DNA of 64,000 bases from Acinetobacter lwoffii (GCF_019343495.1 NZ_CP072552.1:4403-68402), one strand, 5' to 3'; numbered from the stretch's first letter, positions 43,812 through 51,959 are shown. Translations and numbers: made by a program. The notes: generated by a model not told the origin, from the letters alone.

Positions 43812-44240
43812 TTATTTGGTATAGACAGTGGTCGATACCTGTATATTACCTCGAATAGCGTTGGAATAAGGACATACTTGATGCGTTTGTTCCACGATCT
43901 TCTCTGCATCAGCTTGTGAAATACCTGAAAGAGTGACATCTAAGTGTACTGTTAAGGAAAATCCACCATTGCCATTAGCAACCATGCCAACAGTACTCAG
44001 GACTTCTACATCGTTATCACGGATTTTATGTTCTTTATTGCTACGAGTTACATGGATCACGGCATTTCCAAAGCATGCAGCATAGCCAGCTGCAAATAAT
44101 TGCTCAGGATTCGTTGCATCACCTCGACCACCTAATTCTTTTGGCAAAGCTAATTTTAGTTCTAAGATACCATCTTCACTACGAATATTCCCTGAACGTC
44201 CACCGATTGCTTTAACTTGGGTAGAATAAAGATTACTCAT
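43812..44240 (-). CDS. ohr: Organic hydroperoxide reductase Ohr
   Basis: About 142 residues from MSNLYSTQVKAIGGRSGNIR; an upstream ATG would overlap the operator. It has the OsmC/Ohr fold with the catalytic cysteines in AAGYAACFGNAVIHV and HQVCPYSNAIRGN and the active-site Arg and Glu in ATNPEQLFAAGY context. It detoxifies fatty-acid and other organic hydroperoxides with lipoyl thiols. It is the first gene of the module, followed by its repressor. Confidence 0.93.
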   Translation of the reverse strand: MSNLYSTQVKAIGGRSGNIRSEDGILELKLALPKELGGRGDATNPEQLFAAGYAACFGNAVIHVTRSNKEHKIRDNDVEVLSTVGMVANGNGGFSLTVHLDVTLSGISQADAEKIVEQTHQVCPYSNAIRGNIQVSTTVYTK

Positions 44241-44260
44241 TTTAATTACCTTTAAATAAT

Positions 44261-44276
44261 ATATTGTGTGCAATAT
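44261..44276 (-). promoter_or_regulatory. Probable OhrR operator
   Basis: ATATTGTGTGCAATAT, an imperfect-centre inverted repeat (ATATTG / CAATAT) 21 bp upstream of the ohr start, in the position and AT-rich style of OhrR sites. Confidence 0.6.
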
Positions 44277-44317
44277 AATTGTATAAAATTTAATTTATGT
44301 CAAATTTTTTATATGCG

Positions 44318-44345
44318 ATTTAACATAATGGCTGTTATACGCAAT
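44318..44345 (-). other. pdif site 6 (XerD|XerC order)
   Basis: ATTTAACATAA, spacer TGGCTG, TTATACGCAAT. It closes the ohr module. Confidence 0.9.
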
Positions 44346-44375
44346 AAAAAAACCTGGGCACCAACCCAGGTCTAA
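44346..44375 (-). terminator. Minus-strand terminator beyond pdif 7
   Basis: ACCTGGG / CCCAGGT stem with an A-run on its left (T-run on the minus strand). It is the first terminator met by transcription of the tautomerase gene, which must cross pdif site 7 to reach it. Confidence 0.7.
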
Positions 44376-44421
44376 AATTTAAAAAACAGATAAATATCAG
44401 TGCAATAAACTCATTTTTCTA

Positions 44422-44449
44422 ATTTCGCATAACGTGTATTATGTTAATT
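44422..44449 (+). other. pdif site 7 (XerC|XerD order)
   Basis: ATTTCGCATAA, spacer CGTGTA, TTATGTTAATT. It opens the tautomerase module, ending nine bases before the gene's stop codon. Confidence 0.9.
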
Positions 44450-44458
44450 TTAGGAAAT

Positions 44459-44848
44459 TTAAACACTTACCTGATAATTTAACTGTAGTTCATCCGCATT
44501 TTCCCCTCTAATGCCCCAGTTTTCTTTAGGAGTTTCAAATATAGTTATCTCAACATCATTTGAATCAATACCGCATAGATTGTTTATATTTTCGAATAGA
44601 GTCTTAATAAATGCTTTTTTAGTCTCTTTTGTTCGTCCATCGAACATGGAAATTTCAATAATTATATAAGATGTACTGCGGTCTGCTGGATATATAAAAT
44701 TTTTGGATTCTAGTGGAATAAAACGTTGAAACCTTTTTTCTTCAGGGTATTTTAATTCTTTAACTAAAGCCTGATGGATAGCTTTACTTAAATTATCACG
44801 ATGTAATTCTATAGTTTCATCTAAAGCATAAATTTTTATCTGAGACAT
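44459..44848 (-). CDS. Tautomerase-superfamily protein
   Basis: 129 residues in the MSAD/cis-CaaD-like long form, with two beta-alpha-beta units (MSQIKIYALDETIELHRDNL and SYIIIEISMFDGRTKETKKA) and the family ending ETPKENWGIRGENADELQL. Most catalytic tautomerases have Pro right after the initiator Met; here it is Ser, so the classical Pro1 chemistry cannot occur unless processing differs. The single-gene pdif module and conserved core suggest a selected function, possibly not tautomerisation. Confidence 0.8.
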   Translation of the reverse strand: MSQIKIYALDETIELHRDNLSKAIHQALVKELKYPEEKRFQRFIPLESKNFIYPADRSTSYIIIEISMFDGRTKETKKAFIKTLFENINNLCGIDSNDVEITIFETPKENWGIRGENADELQLNYQVSV

Positions 44849-44896
44849 TACTTTCTCTAAATTAAAACCCTAATTTTAGCTTAATCTCCCCCTCCC

Positions 44897-44924
44897 ATTT
44901 AAGATAATGGCTGTTATACGAAAT
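44897..44924 (-). other. pdif site 8 (XerD|XerC order)
   Basis: ATTTAAGATAA, spacer TGGCTG, TTATACGAAAT; one change in the XerD arm. It closes the tautomerase module and shares its spacer with site 6. Confidence 0.87.
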
Positions 44925-44950
44925 GAAAAAACCTAGACTCTGGTCTAGGC
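44925..44950 (-). terminator. Minus-strand terminator adjoining pdif 8
   Basis: CCTAGAC / GTCTAGG stem with an A-run at its left, that is a T-run for leftward transcription. The arrangement mirrors that at pdif 6. Confidence 0.65.
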
Positions 44951-45085
44951 TTAAAATTTAAAAAATGAATAGCTACCGATTTTGTAGACACCTTTTAGTT
45001 AGATAAAAAAGCAATTTTTTTGATCTTTAAAGAATGAGGATATAAGCTGTTTAAAACTTAATTCTAATTGGTTAATAGGTGAAAA

Positions 45086-45547
45086 ATGAAATTAGCAGAA
45101 GCTCTCTTACTTCGAAGTGATCAACAAAAAAAAATTATTTCACTAAAACAACGTATCAATGCAAATGTATTGGTACAAGATGGTGATCAACCATCTGAAG
45201 ATCCAAATGAACTACTAAAACAAGTATTTTCTTTAATTCAAGAATTTCAAAAATTAAGTTATGCAATTCATGAAACTAATGCTTTAACAAAATTAAATGA
45301 TGGCCGTTCTCTACTTGCTTTATTGACTTTGCGTGATGAATTTGTAGAACAGCACAAAACCCTAACTGCAGCAATAAGTAATACATCTCGTGAATCTGAT
45401 CGTTATAGTACGCGGGAAATAAAGTGGCATAAAGTTATTCCAGTTTCATCATTACAAAAACAAGCTGATGATATTAGTCTTAAATTACGTGATTTAAACG
45501 TGTTAATTCAGTCGAATAATTGGAAAATTGATTTGATTGAAGCCTAA
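45086..45547 (+). CDS. DIP1984 family protein
   Basis: 153 residues, predicted long helices: MKLAEALLLRSDQQKKIISL, then PSEDPNELLKQVFSLIQEFQ, and near the C-terminus REIKWHKVIPVSSLQKQADD. This matches the DIP1984/septicolysin-like family. Biochemical function is not established. It lies alone after pdif 8 with GGTGAAAA before its ATG. Confidence 0.8.
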   Translation: MKLAEALLLRSDQQKKIISLKQRINANVLVQDGDQPSEDPNELLKQVFSLIQEFQKLSYAIHETNALTKLNDGRSLLALLTLRDEFVEQHKTLTAAISNTSRESDRYSTREIKWHKVIPVSSLQKQADDISLKLRDLNVLIQSNNWKIDLIEA

Positions 45548-46206
45548 TAGTCCTTTAGATATAATCAAGTTGAACATACTGGGCGAGTACAAGATCCCCT
45601 ACTTCCACAACATAGGATTGTAAATAAAGTGTAGTGGCTTGCAAAGCAAGTGGATAAGCTTAAAATTTTAAGTACAAATCAATCCATCACTTGGCATAAC
45701 TCAAATCTTTGTGCAAACAAAGTTACACGTTACTTATAACTACCATGTACTGACAGTATGTTCACCTCAATTACTAAAAATAAAGAAATGAGCAAGCATC
45801 AGCTCAACTACATTTCTATTTTTAATTCAGTTCGGCTTTGTTGTATAAAGAGCTGAAAGATAGACTTTGAAAATTATAAAAATCGGAAATTTATGATATA
45901 AAAAATGTGCTCGACGATGTCGAAAAGCCGACTTGGAAACAAGTCGGCTTTTTTAAACAACTTTGTAATATTCTCTAAATGATAATGGTTTAAAAAGTAG
46001 GTATTTATTGATTCTTACTATTTTATCAAAGACTCTATTTCGAAAACTATCCCTCAATTTTTGTGGGTTAGAGCTTACAAAGATATCGGCTTTTTTTGGT
46101 TATTTGGAATAGGACTAATTTGCCTAACAGATTGGTATATATAACAATTTTATTATTTATATAATTTATATAAAATAAGCAAAAAGAATTTCACTACAAG
46201 GAAATC
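45548..46206. other. Non-coding stretch with one terminator
   Basis: No intact gene. The segment around 45880-45970 is related, in inverse orientation, to 63895-63960 (ATGATATAAAAAAT then a Cys-tRNA-free GCCGACTTG hairpin), so it is a dispersed non-coding repeat. A TTCGGCTTTGTTGTATAAAGAG segment near 45830 looks like IS-end debris. Confidence 0.45.
45923..45954 (+). terminator. Strong hairpin terminator
   Basis: AAAAGCCGACTTG, four-base loop, CAAGTCGGCTTTTTT. Related, inverted hairpin at 63903-63934. Confidence 0.8.
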
Positions 46207-46341
46207 ATGAGAAAAAAGATCACCTATCTAGCTGGGGCTATGACCATAGTTTTACTAATAGCGGTGATTAAACATGAAAATGAAGTAAAGGGGGATGAAC
46301 AATTTAGATATTTAGATTCCATAGCATCTAAGCAACCTTAG
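46207..46341 (+). CDS. Possible 44-residue single-pass membrane protein
   Basis: CAAGGAAATC precedes an ATG encoding MRKKITYLAGAMTIVLLIAV, then a charged tail (IKHENEVKGDEQF...) to TAG. A basic start, one hydrophobic helix and an acidic exterior suggest a membrane-anchored small protein. No family recognised. Confidence 0.35.
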   Translation: MRKKITYLAGAMTIVLLIAVIKHENEVKGDEQFRYLDSIASKQP

Positions 46342-46388
46342 TAAAATTGCACTTATATTTAGAAATACTAGATCATATAAAAACCATT

Positions 46389-46416
46389 ATTTAACATAAA
46401 ATCTCTTATTCGAAAT
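46389..46416 (-). other. Possible pdif site 9 (XerD|XerC order)
   Basis: ATTTAACATAA, spacer AATCTC, TTATTCGAAAT. The XerD arm is perfect and the XerC arm has one mismatch. There is no matching C|D site between it and site 8, so its module may have been broken. Confidence 0.65.
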
Positions 46417-46498
46417 TTATCGCATCGCATGTAATTCCAAAGTAAATAGTATTATATTTCAAAAATTTATACTATAAGAAATAGGGGCGTAAACCCGA

Positions 46499-47144
46499 AA
46501 AGCTGATGCGGATCAATGCCCAATTGGAAAACTTTGTCGAGTATGACTAGGACGATACCAATTTAAATAAGGCAGAATTCCAGAAACATACCTCACAATA
46601 CAAATATCTGTACAACAACGTCCGTGTGGTCCAGCCTAAAGACAAAGTATCGGTCCTCAATGATGTCAATTTCCAACTGGAACTGATCCACCGCGATACC
46701 GTGAATGTCGGTTATATCCTGAATTTACTGCAATCGGTGGTCAATCATAAAGATCCAGAAAAGAAACAACAGTATCGTTCCCAAGTGCAAGATATCATCT
46801 CGACCAACCACAACTTGTATGACAAACAAGAGCTGATTCAAAAGTTTCTGGATGAAAACATTCCACGCATGGCCGATGGTCAAAGCGTTGAACAAGCCTT
46901 TGTTCAGTTTTGGGATGTGGAGAAAGAAAAGGCACTGAATGAGCTGTGTCAAAAAGAAGCCATCAAACCTGAAGTCTTCAAAACGGTGCTCAGCCAATAT
47001 GAATACACCCAGCGTCTACCTAGCCGGGAAGATGTCAAAGACTTACCGATTGCTCGCCCTAAGATCTCAAAACGTAAGACCATGATGAATACCCTGGTTC
47101 TCAAAACTCGAAACTTTATTGAAAAGTTCTATCGAGGCTTATAA
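46499..47144 (+). pseudogene. hsdR: C-terminal remnant of a type I restriction HsdR subunit
   Basis: From 46499 the frame reads LMRINAQLENFVEYD, an in-frame TAG at 46548, then DDTNLNKAEFQKHTSQYKYL and on to FIEKFYRGL. The segments QLELIHRDTVNVGYILNLLQ and the Lys/Arg-rich end match the C-terminal helical domain of EcoR124-type HsdR. The helicase and nuclease domains and hsdM/hsdS are absent. It joins abruptly to the non-coding repeat at its left (GGGCGTAAACCCGAAAAGC), so it is restriction-system debris. Confidence 0.8.
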
Positions 47145-47154
47145 GTCCCTGAAA

Positions 47155-47186
47155 CAAAAAATGCCTGAACTTCAGGCATTTTTTAC
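47155..47186 (+). terminator. Terminator after hsdR remnant
   Basis: AAAAAATGCCTGAA / TTCAGGCATTTTTT directly after the stop codon region. Confidence 0.85.
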
Positions 47187-47227
47187 GTCATCACTAACAG
47201 CTTAAAACAATCAAAAAAACTAGAGTC

Positions 47228-47452
47228 TTAGTCTTTTGAATACGACTTAATTTTTTCGAAAATAGGGTAAAAGTCTACACCCTCATCTTTCATGCTAGAA
47301 AGCAAATAAACCAGAACAGCAATATGAGTAGGTACTTTTCCGATCTTTTTATAGTTAGTTATGGAATTTGGGTTCATGTCCAATAATGTTGCAAATTCCT
47401 TAATTGAAAGACCTGCTTTCCCCATAAGTCTTTGAAATTCTTCGTACGGCAT
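47228..47452 (-). CDS. Small XRE-like helix-turn-helix regulator
   Basis: 74 residues: FQRLMGKAGLSIKEFATLLD then MNPNSITNYKKIGKVPTHIA forms a phage-type helix-turn-helix (residues about 5-45), and a short helical tail follows. It is divergent from a small gene at 47602, and the intergenic region has two close dyads (47513-47549), a classic autoregulated divergent pair. Confidence 0.75.
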   Translation of the reverse strand: MPYEEFQRLMGKAGLSIKEFATLLDMNPNSITNYKKIGKVPTHIAVLVYLLSSMKDEGVDFYPIFEKIKSYSKD

Positions 47453-47512
47453 CGTGATAAATACAATCTGTTTGGATTAGAAGTATAACACAGACCATAA
47501 AATTACAAAAAT

Positions 47513-47549
47513 CACATAAATTATGTGACAAACACATTTTTTATGTGTT
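47513..47549. promoter_or_regulatory. Twin operator dyads between divergent small genes
   Basis: CACATAAATTATGTG at 47513-47527 and AACACAT-N5-ATGTGTT at 47531-47549, both built on CACAT/ATGTG half-sites. They are likely sites for the XRE-like protein at 47228-47452. Confidence 0.6.
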
Positions 47550-47601
47550 ATAAATAGCTTATCAATTAATCTATTTATCATCTCTATAGGAGAAACATAC
47601 T

Positions 47602-47847
47602 ATGTACTCATACCCGGATTCAAACACTGAAAAGAAAATTGCTCTCATGATTATCAATGACTTTTTCATTCAAAAAGCCCATGAACTGTGGATTTTTTTA
47701 CAACTCGATCAGTGCTTTAACGATTATGAAGCCACACTGATTTGGACTAGACGTTATTTAGAGAAGCATCCTGAGTGTGAGTACAGCGATATTCAAAAAG
47801 CTTTCCGTTCTTGTTTCCCTGAAAATTTCTTCAGCTTTGACTATTAA
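47602..47847 (+). CDS. Hypothetical small protein
   Basis: 81 residues, acidic and aromatic-rich: MYSYPDSNTEKKIALMIIND, then FFIQKAHELWIFLQLDQCFN and an end CFPENFFSFDY. ATAGGAGAAAC precedes the ATG. It is divergent from the XRE-like gene across paired operators, so probably repressed by it. I do not recognise the family; no signal peptide or membrane helix is visible. Confidence 0.55.
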   Translation: MYSYPDSNTEKKIALMIINDFFIQKAHELWIFLQLDQCFNDYEATLIWTRRYLEKHPECEYSDIQKAFRSCFPENFFSFDY

Positions 47848-47915
47848 TTGATGAATCGTCTTTCCTCTTTTGTAGCAGTTGAAATTAGAGTAAACGCTAT
47901 AAAAGAGGAAAAATT

Positions 47916-48046
47916 GGCAGTGTTGTAAATAGCTTTTCAGCTAAAGGTTCAATAGATGAATCACTTCCATAGTCGGCATCATCTTTGGGGCGAAATCATT
48001 CTTTGGGCTGTGCGCTGGTATTGTAAGTATGGCAGTATAGAAAGAG
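47916..48046 (+). mobile_element. 5' fragment of a diverged IS6-family element
   Basis: An end-like GGCAGTGTTGTAAATA is followed by ATG at 47956 encoding MNHFHSRHHLWGEIILWAVR then WYCKYGS, aligning with IS6 transposase MNPFHGRHFQGEIILWAVRW. The match ends at about 48040 where the tandem array starts. Confidence 0.75.
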
Positions 48047-48057
48047 TTTTACATCAC

Positions 48058-49408
48058 ATCACTCTCTTCAGGATTACACAAGTTCATAAGTTGCGTAAGT
48101 TATGTAACTTTATAATTTAATATTCCTGGCAGATTAATCCCAGGCAGTTCTTCTCATTAGATGGATCCTTAGTTTTCAGCACTGCACTTCCATATATGGA
48201 CAAATCCCTGACAAGCATGACCGGGAGAGGTTTCCATCTCATCACTCTCTTCAGGATTACATAAGTTCATAAGTTGCGTAAGTTATGTAACTTTATAATT
48301 TAATATTCCTGGCAGATTAATCCCGGGCAGTTCTTCTCATTAGATGGATCCTTAGTTTTCAGCACTGCACTTCCATATATGGACAAATCCCTGACAAGCA
48401 TGACCGGGAGAGGTTTCCATCTCATCACTCTCTTCAGGATTACATAAGTTCATAAGTTGCGTAAGTTATGTAACTTTATAATTTAATATTCCTGGCAGAT
48501 TAATCCCGGGCAGTTCTTCTCATTAGATGGATCCTTAGTTTTCAGCACTGCGCTTCCATATATGGACAAATCCCTGACAAGCATGACCGGGAGAGGTTTC
48601 CATCTCATCACTCTCTTCAGGATTACATAAGTTCATAAGTTGCGTAAGTTATGTAACTTTATAATTTAATATTCCTGGCAGATTAATCCCGGGCAGTTCT
48701 TCTCATTAGATGGATCCTTAGTTTTCAGCACTGCACTTCCATATATGGACAAATCCCTGACAAGCATGACCGGGAGAGGTTTCCATCTCATCACTCTCTT
48801 CAGGATTACATAAGTTCATAAGTTGCGTAAGTTATGTAACTTTATAATTTAATATTCCTGGCAGATTAATCCCGGGCAGTTCTTCTCATTAGATGGATCC
48901 TTAGTTTCCAGCACTGCGCTTCCATATATGGACAAATCCCTGACAAGCATGACCGGGAGAGGTTTCCATCTCATCACTCTCTTCAGGATTACATAAGTTC
49001 ATAAGTTGCGTAAGTTATGTAACTTTATAATTTAATATTCCTGGCAGATTAATCCCGGGCAGTTCTTCTCATTAGATGGATCCTTAGTTTTCAGCACTGC
49101 ACTTCCATATATGGACAAATCCCTGACAAGCATGACCGGGAGAGGTTTCCATCTCATCACTCTCTTCAGGATTACATAAGTTCATAAGTTGCGTAAGTTA
49201 TGTAACTTTATAATTTAATATTCCTGGCAGATTAATCCCGGGCAGTTCTTCTCATTAGATGGATCCTTAGTTTTCAGCACTGCGCTTCCATATATGGACA
49301 AATCCCTGACAAGCATGACCGGGAGAGGTTTCCATCTCATCACTCTCTTCAGGATTACATAAGTTCATAAGTTGCGTAAGTTATGTAACTTTATAATTTA
49401 ATATTCCT
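48058..49408 (+). repeat. 183-bp tandem array, 7.4 copies; candidate centromere
   Basis: The unit start ATCACTCTCTTCAGG recurs at 48058, 48241, 48424, 48607, 48790, 48973, 49156 and 49339, exactly 183 bp apart, with only a few base differences between units; the last copy ends at 49408. Each unit carries ATAAGTT, ATAAGTT, GTAAGTT and GTAACTT heptads spaced 8-9 bp. The same heptads occur right before parA at 50883-50903. No ORF crosses it. It resembles a centromere bound by the ribbon-helix-helix partner of ParA; this is inferred. Confidence 0.85.
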
Positions 49409-49562
49409 TATAGATCAGCTGCTAACCGTTCATGTAATAGCCTTCCAATTAAAATGGACACTTCTCAATAAAGACCAAATTATAGAATTAGGGTTACCAA
49501 GACAGACTAAATTTTTTTCTATAGGTTAGTAGTGTTCAAAATAAGAATTTCTATTATTCAGG

Positions 49563-50510
49563 TTATGATAACTTTTCTGATTTATATTTTTCTTTATAGC
49601 CCACTTTTAACAAATCAGGATAATACTTTTTTACCTTTTCAGGGTCGAGAAGTTCAAGTGAAATCCTTTCTTTAAACGCTTCGATCTCTTCACCTACATT
49701 GGCATATTTTCCCCCGAATTCGGGATATTTGATAAGGTCACACAATTTTTGAGCGAAAAATATAGATTGTTTTGGTGTCAACTGATATGTCGGTTCCAGT
49801 ACCTTATCACTAACAATTAAGGAAGCTTTTTGATTAAAAGAAAATTCGATATGTGTAATTGTTCTTCCTTCTTTTTTCTGCTCATAACTTACGTCGATAT
49901 CAGTAAGTTTATTAATTTGATCTATGGCAACCGTCAATACACGCTTTTTAAAATCGCCCATGGTTTTATATTCATTTTCAAGTAAACCTAACTTATCACG
50001 CAATTCAACCATACTAATATATAGCTTGCCTTTGCTACGCCATCTAATCAAAAGTTCATACAGCCGTATAGCGTATACGCTAGATAATTGAGAAATTTGC
50101 TTTAATTCATAACGGGTAAATTTTTCTTCAAGTTTTACAAAAAGCTGTAAAATATCAGGAGCAAAAATTAGTTGAGCGCATGCAGCTTCTTTAACATAGC
50201 CAACTTTTGATACCCAACGGCTTTTGTAGACCGCTGGCTTACCTGTAACAGGATCTATGGCCTTATAGGTGAGTCTACGTTCAAACAAGTTATCACACGC
50301 TCCCTGAAGAGCCTCATAGGCCGCTTGACGACCCAAATTAAAGTGCTTCATGTATTCAGATGCATGTATTGTTAGCAAGGTATCCGATGTAAGCTCTTTT
50401 TCAATTTCCCTAGCTGCAATAATCGCAACTAAAATTAAGCGTTGTTCAGACAAAGTCAACGCATAAGATGCTTCAATCAAGTTATTATCTTTATAAATTA
50501 GATTTGCCAT
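49563..50510 (-). CDS. repB: Rep_3-family plasmid replication initiator (RepB)
   Basis: About 315 residues from MANLIYKDNNLIEASYALTL. Two winged-helix domains are apparent: EASYALTLSEQRLILVAIIA, then LKQISQLSSVYAIRLYELLI, the Rep_3 hallmark, and DFKKRVLTVAIDQINKLTDI. It binds iterons to start replication. The longer frame to 50552 would run into the inverted repeat at 50534-50569, which looks like its operator, so the ATG at 50510 is preferred. Six 22-bp iterons lie just upstream. Confidence 0.93.
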   Translation of the reverse strand: MANLIYKDNNLIEASYALTLSEQRLILVAIIAAREIEKELTSDTLLTIHASEYMKHFNLGRQAAYEALQGACDNLFERRLTYKAIDPVTGKPAVYKSRWVSKVGYVKEAACAQLIFAPDILQLFVKLEEKFTRYELKQISQLSSVYAIRLYELLIRWRSKGKLYISMVELRDKLGLLENEYKTMGDFKKRVLTVAIDQINKLTDIDVSYEQKKEGRTITHIEFSFNQKASLIVSDKVLEPTYQLTPKQSIFFAQKLCDLIKYPEFGGKYANVGEEIEAFKERISLELLDPEKVKKYYPDLLKVGYKEKYKSEKLS

Positions 50511-50533
50511 ATTGTGATTAGAGAAACAAATAT

Positions 50534-50569
50534 CATTAATGGACATTAACACTTAATGACCATTAATGG
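50534..50569 (-). promoter_or_regulatory. Inverted repeat at the repB promoter
   Basis: CATTAATGGACATTAA faces TTAATGACCATTAATGG. An inverted partial-iteron dyad in front of rep is typical for Rep dimer autorepression. Confidence 0.55.
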
Positions 50570-50584
50570 AAGATCTATTTATGC

Positions 50585-50714
50585 CAGGAAAACGTCCATT
50601 TATATCAGGAAAACGTCCATTTAAATAAAGGAAAATGTCCACTTATTGTCAGGAAAACGTCCATTTAAATAAAGGAAAATGTCCACTTATTGTCAGGAAA
50701 ACGTCCATATAAAT
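50585..50714 (+). repeat. Six iterons of oriV
   Basis: Units of 22 bp (first 21) start at 50585, 50606, 50628, 50650, 50672 and 50694. They share AGGAAAACGTCCATTTA, with odd and even members differing (ACGTCCATTTAAAT against ATGTCCACTTATTG). They are direct repeats for the Rep_3 initiator. Confidence 0.93.
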
Positions 50715-50810
50715 CCTCTGAGAATTAGACTACATAAGGCATACAAAGGTCCTATAAATATAAATTTAAAAATATATATAAAATTAAAAAAGAGCATTAC
50801 TTGTGGATAA
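50715..50810 (+). other. AT-rich unwinding region and DnaA box of oriV
   Basis: 50745-50790 is almost pure A/T, followed by TGTGGATAA at 50802-50810, a consensus DnaA box on the minus strand. Together with the iterons it completes the replication origin. Confidence 0.8.
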
Positions 50811-50882
50811 CTTTATTTTTTAACTTTATTTTTCACAATAGTTGATTCAGGAGATTGAAACTTGTACATTGTTTTTAACAAA

Positions 50883-50903
50883 ATTACGTAACTTACATAA
50901 CTT
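50883..50903 (-). promoter_or_regulatory. Heptad repeats upstream of parA
   Basis: Read on the minus strand: ATAAGTTAT GTAAGTTAC GTAATTTTG, three 9-bp steps matching the heptads of the 183-bp array. It is probably the operator of parA and shares its binding protein with the array. Confidence 0.65.
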
Positions 50904-51542
50904 ATGATTATTTTAGTAGGTGGTGAAAAAGGCGGAGCTGGTAAAAGCTGCCTTGCCCAAAACTTAGCGGTTTATTTACAAAAAAAGAATAGAGATGTTC
51001 TTCTTCTAGATGCAGATCCTCAAGGTACAACTACTGACTGGATTAAAGAGCGTGATGAGAATGAGGATTTAAAGAATATTCCATCTGTACAAGCTTCAGG
51101 CAATATTCGTCAAGTTTTAAAAGATTTATCAAAAAGATATGAAGATATTATCATTGATGCTGGTGGGCAAGATTCGGAAGCATTGCGTTCTGCTATGACT
51201 ATAGCAACACATATGCTATTGCCTTTTAGGCCTAAACGTAGAGATCTAAAGACTTTGGATCATATGGAGCAAGTATTAAAACTGGCGCGAGCAGTGAATC
51301 CAGATTTGAATGCAAGAGCAATCATTACACAATGCCCAACATTACCGTCACAAGTACAGCGAATTCTAGATGCTAAAGAAGCCTGTATATCGTTCGGAAT
51401 AAAAGCCTTAGACCAAATTACGACAAATCGAAATGTTTATGATGATGCAGATGAAAATGGCCTATCTGTTTTTGAAGTAACAAGTGATTTTAAAGCAAAA
51501 GCAGAAATTGAAGGGATAGCTCAAGAGTTTTTAGGAGTATAA
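50904..51542 (+). CDS. parA: ParA-type partition ATPase (type Ib)
   Basis: 212 residues: deviant Walker A at residues 9-15 (KGGAGKS) in MIILVGGEKGGAGKS, Walker A' LLLDADPQGTTTDW and Walker B DIIIDAGG. The short form without an N-terminal DNA-binding domain is type Ib, which relies on a small ribbon-helix-helix partner. No ribosome-binding site precedes the ATG: heptad repeats abut it, so the message may be leaderless. It overlaps nothing and is two bases from its partner gene. Confidence 0.94.
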   Translation: MIILVGGEKGGAGKSCLAQNLAVYLQKKNRDVLLLDADPQGTTTDWIKERDENEDLKNIPSVQASGNIRQVLKDLSKRYEDIIIDAGGQDSEALRSAMTIATHMLLPFRPKRRDLKTLDHMEQVLKLARAVNPDLNARAIITQCPTLPSQVQRILDAKEACISFGIKALDQITTNRNVYDDADENGLSVFEVTSDFKAKAEIEGIAQEFLGV

Positions 51543-51544
51543 CT

Positions 51545-51844
51545 ATGGCAGGTCTTAGCGGTTTAAAAAAGAAAACTGACGAGCTTTCAGATCAGGATAA
51601 ACTGGTTGAAAATTTCATATCTGGAGCTGATAAAAGAGTTAAGGATCTAGAAGTTTCACAAAAGAAATTCGTTCGTTGTACCTTTTCTTTAAACCAAGAA
51701 TTAAGTGAATTAATTGATGAGCTAATTATCAAAAGTAATAACGCTCGTGTTAACAGATCTAGTATTGTAAGAATAGCTTTAGAGTCACTGGCAGAGCAGA
51801 ATTTAGAAGATTTTAAGCAGCTGATTGATAAAAGTTTTAAATAA
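51545..51844 (+). CDS. parB: ParB-like ribbon-helix-helix centromere-binding protein
   Basis: 99 residues. A flexible basic N-terminus (MAGLSGLKKKTDEL) precedes a C-terminal ribbon-helix-helix (FVRCTFSLNQELSELIDELI, then RVNRSSIVRIALESL). It is the usual second gene of type Ib par operons. It would bind the heptads before parA and, if the inference holds, the 183-bp array. Confidence 0.8.
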   Translation: MAGLSGLKKKTDELSDQDKLVENFISGADKRVKDLEVSQKKFVRCTFSLNQELSELIDELIIKSNNARVNRSSIVRIALESLAEQNLEDFKQLIDKSFK

Positions 51845-51959
51845 AATAGGGGGGGATAAAGTGGAAAGTGGTCTATTCAGTTAAATCCGTGGGTAATCCT
51901 CCCATAAATAAATAACCGAAGTTAAAAGTAGAGGTTAAGCAGCCATTAAAGATAACTTT

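Noticed and set aside
48058..49408. CRISPR array
   Set aside because: The whole 183-bp unit is repeated; there are no variable spacers and no cas genes.
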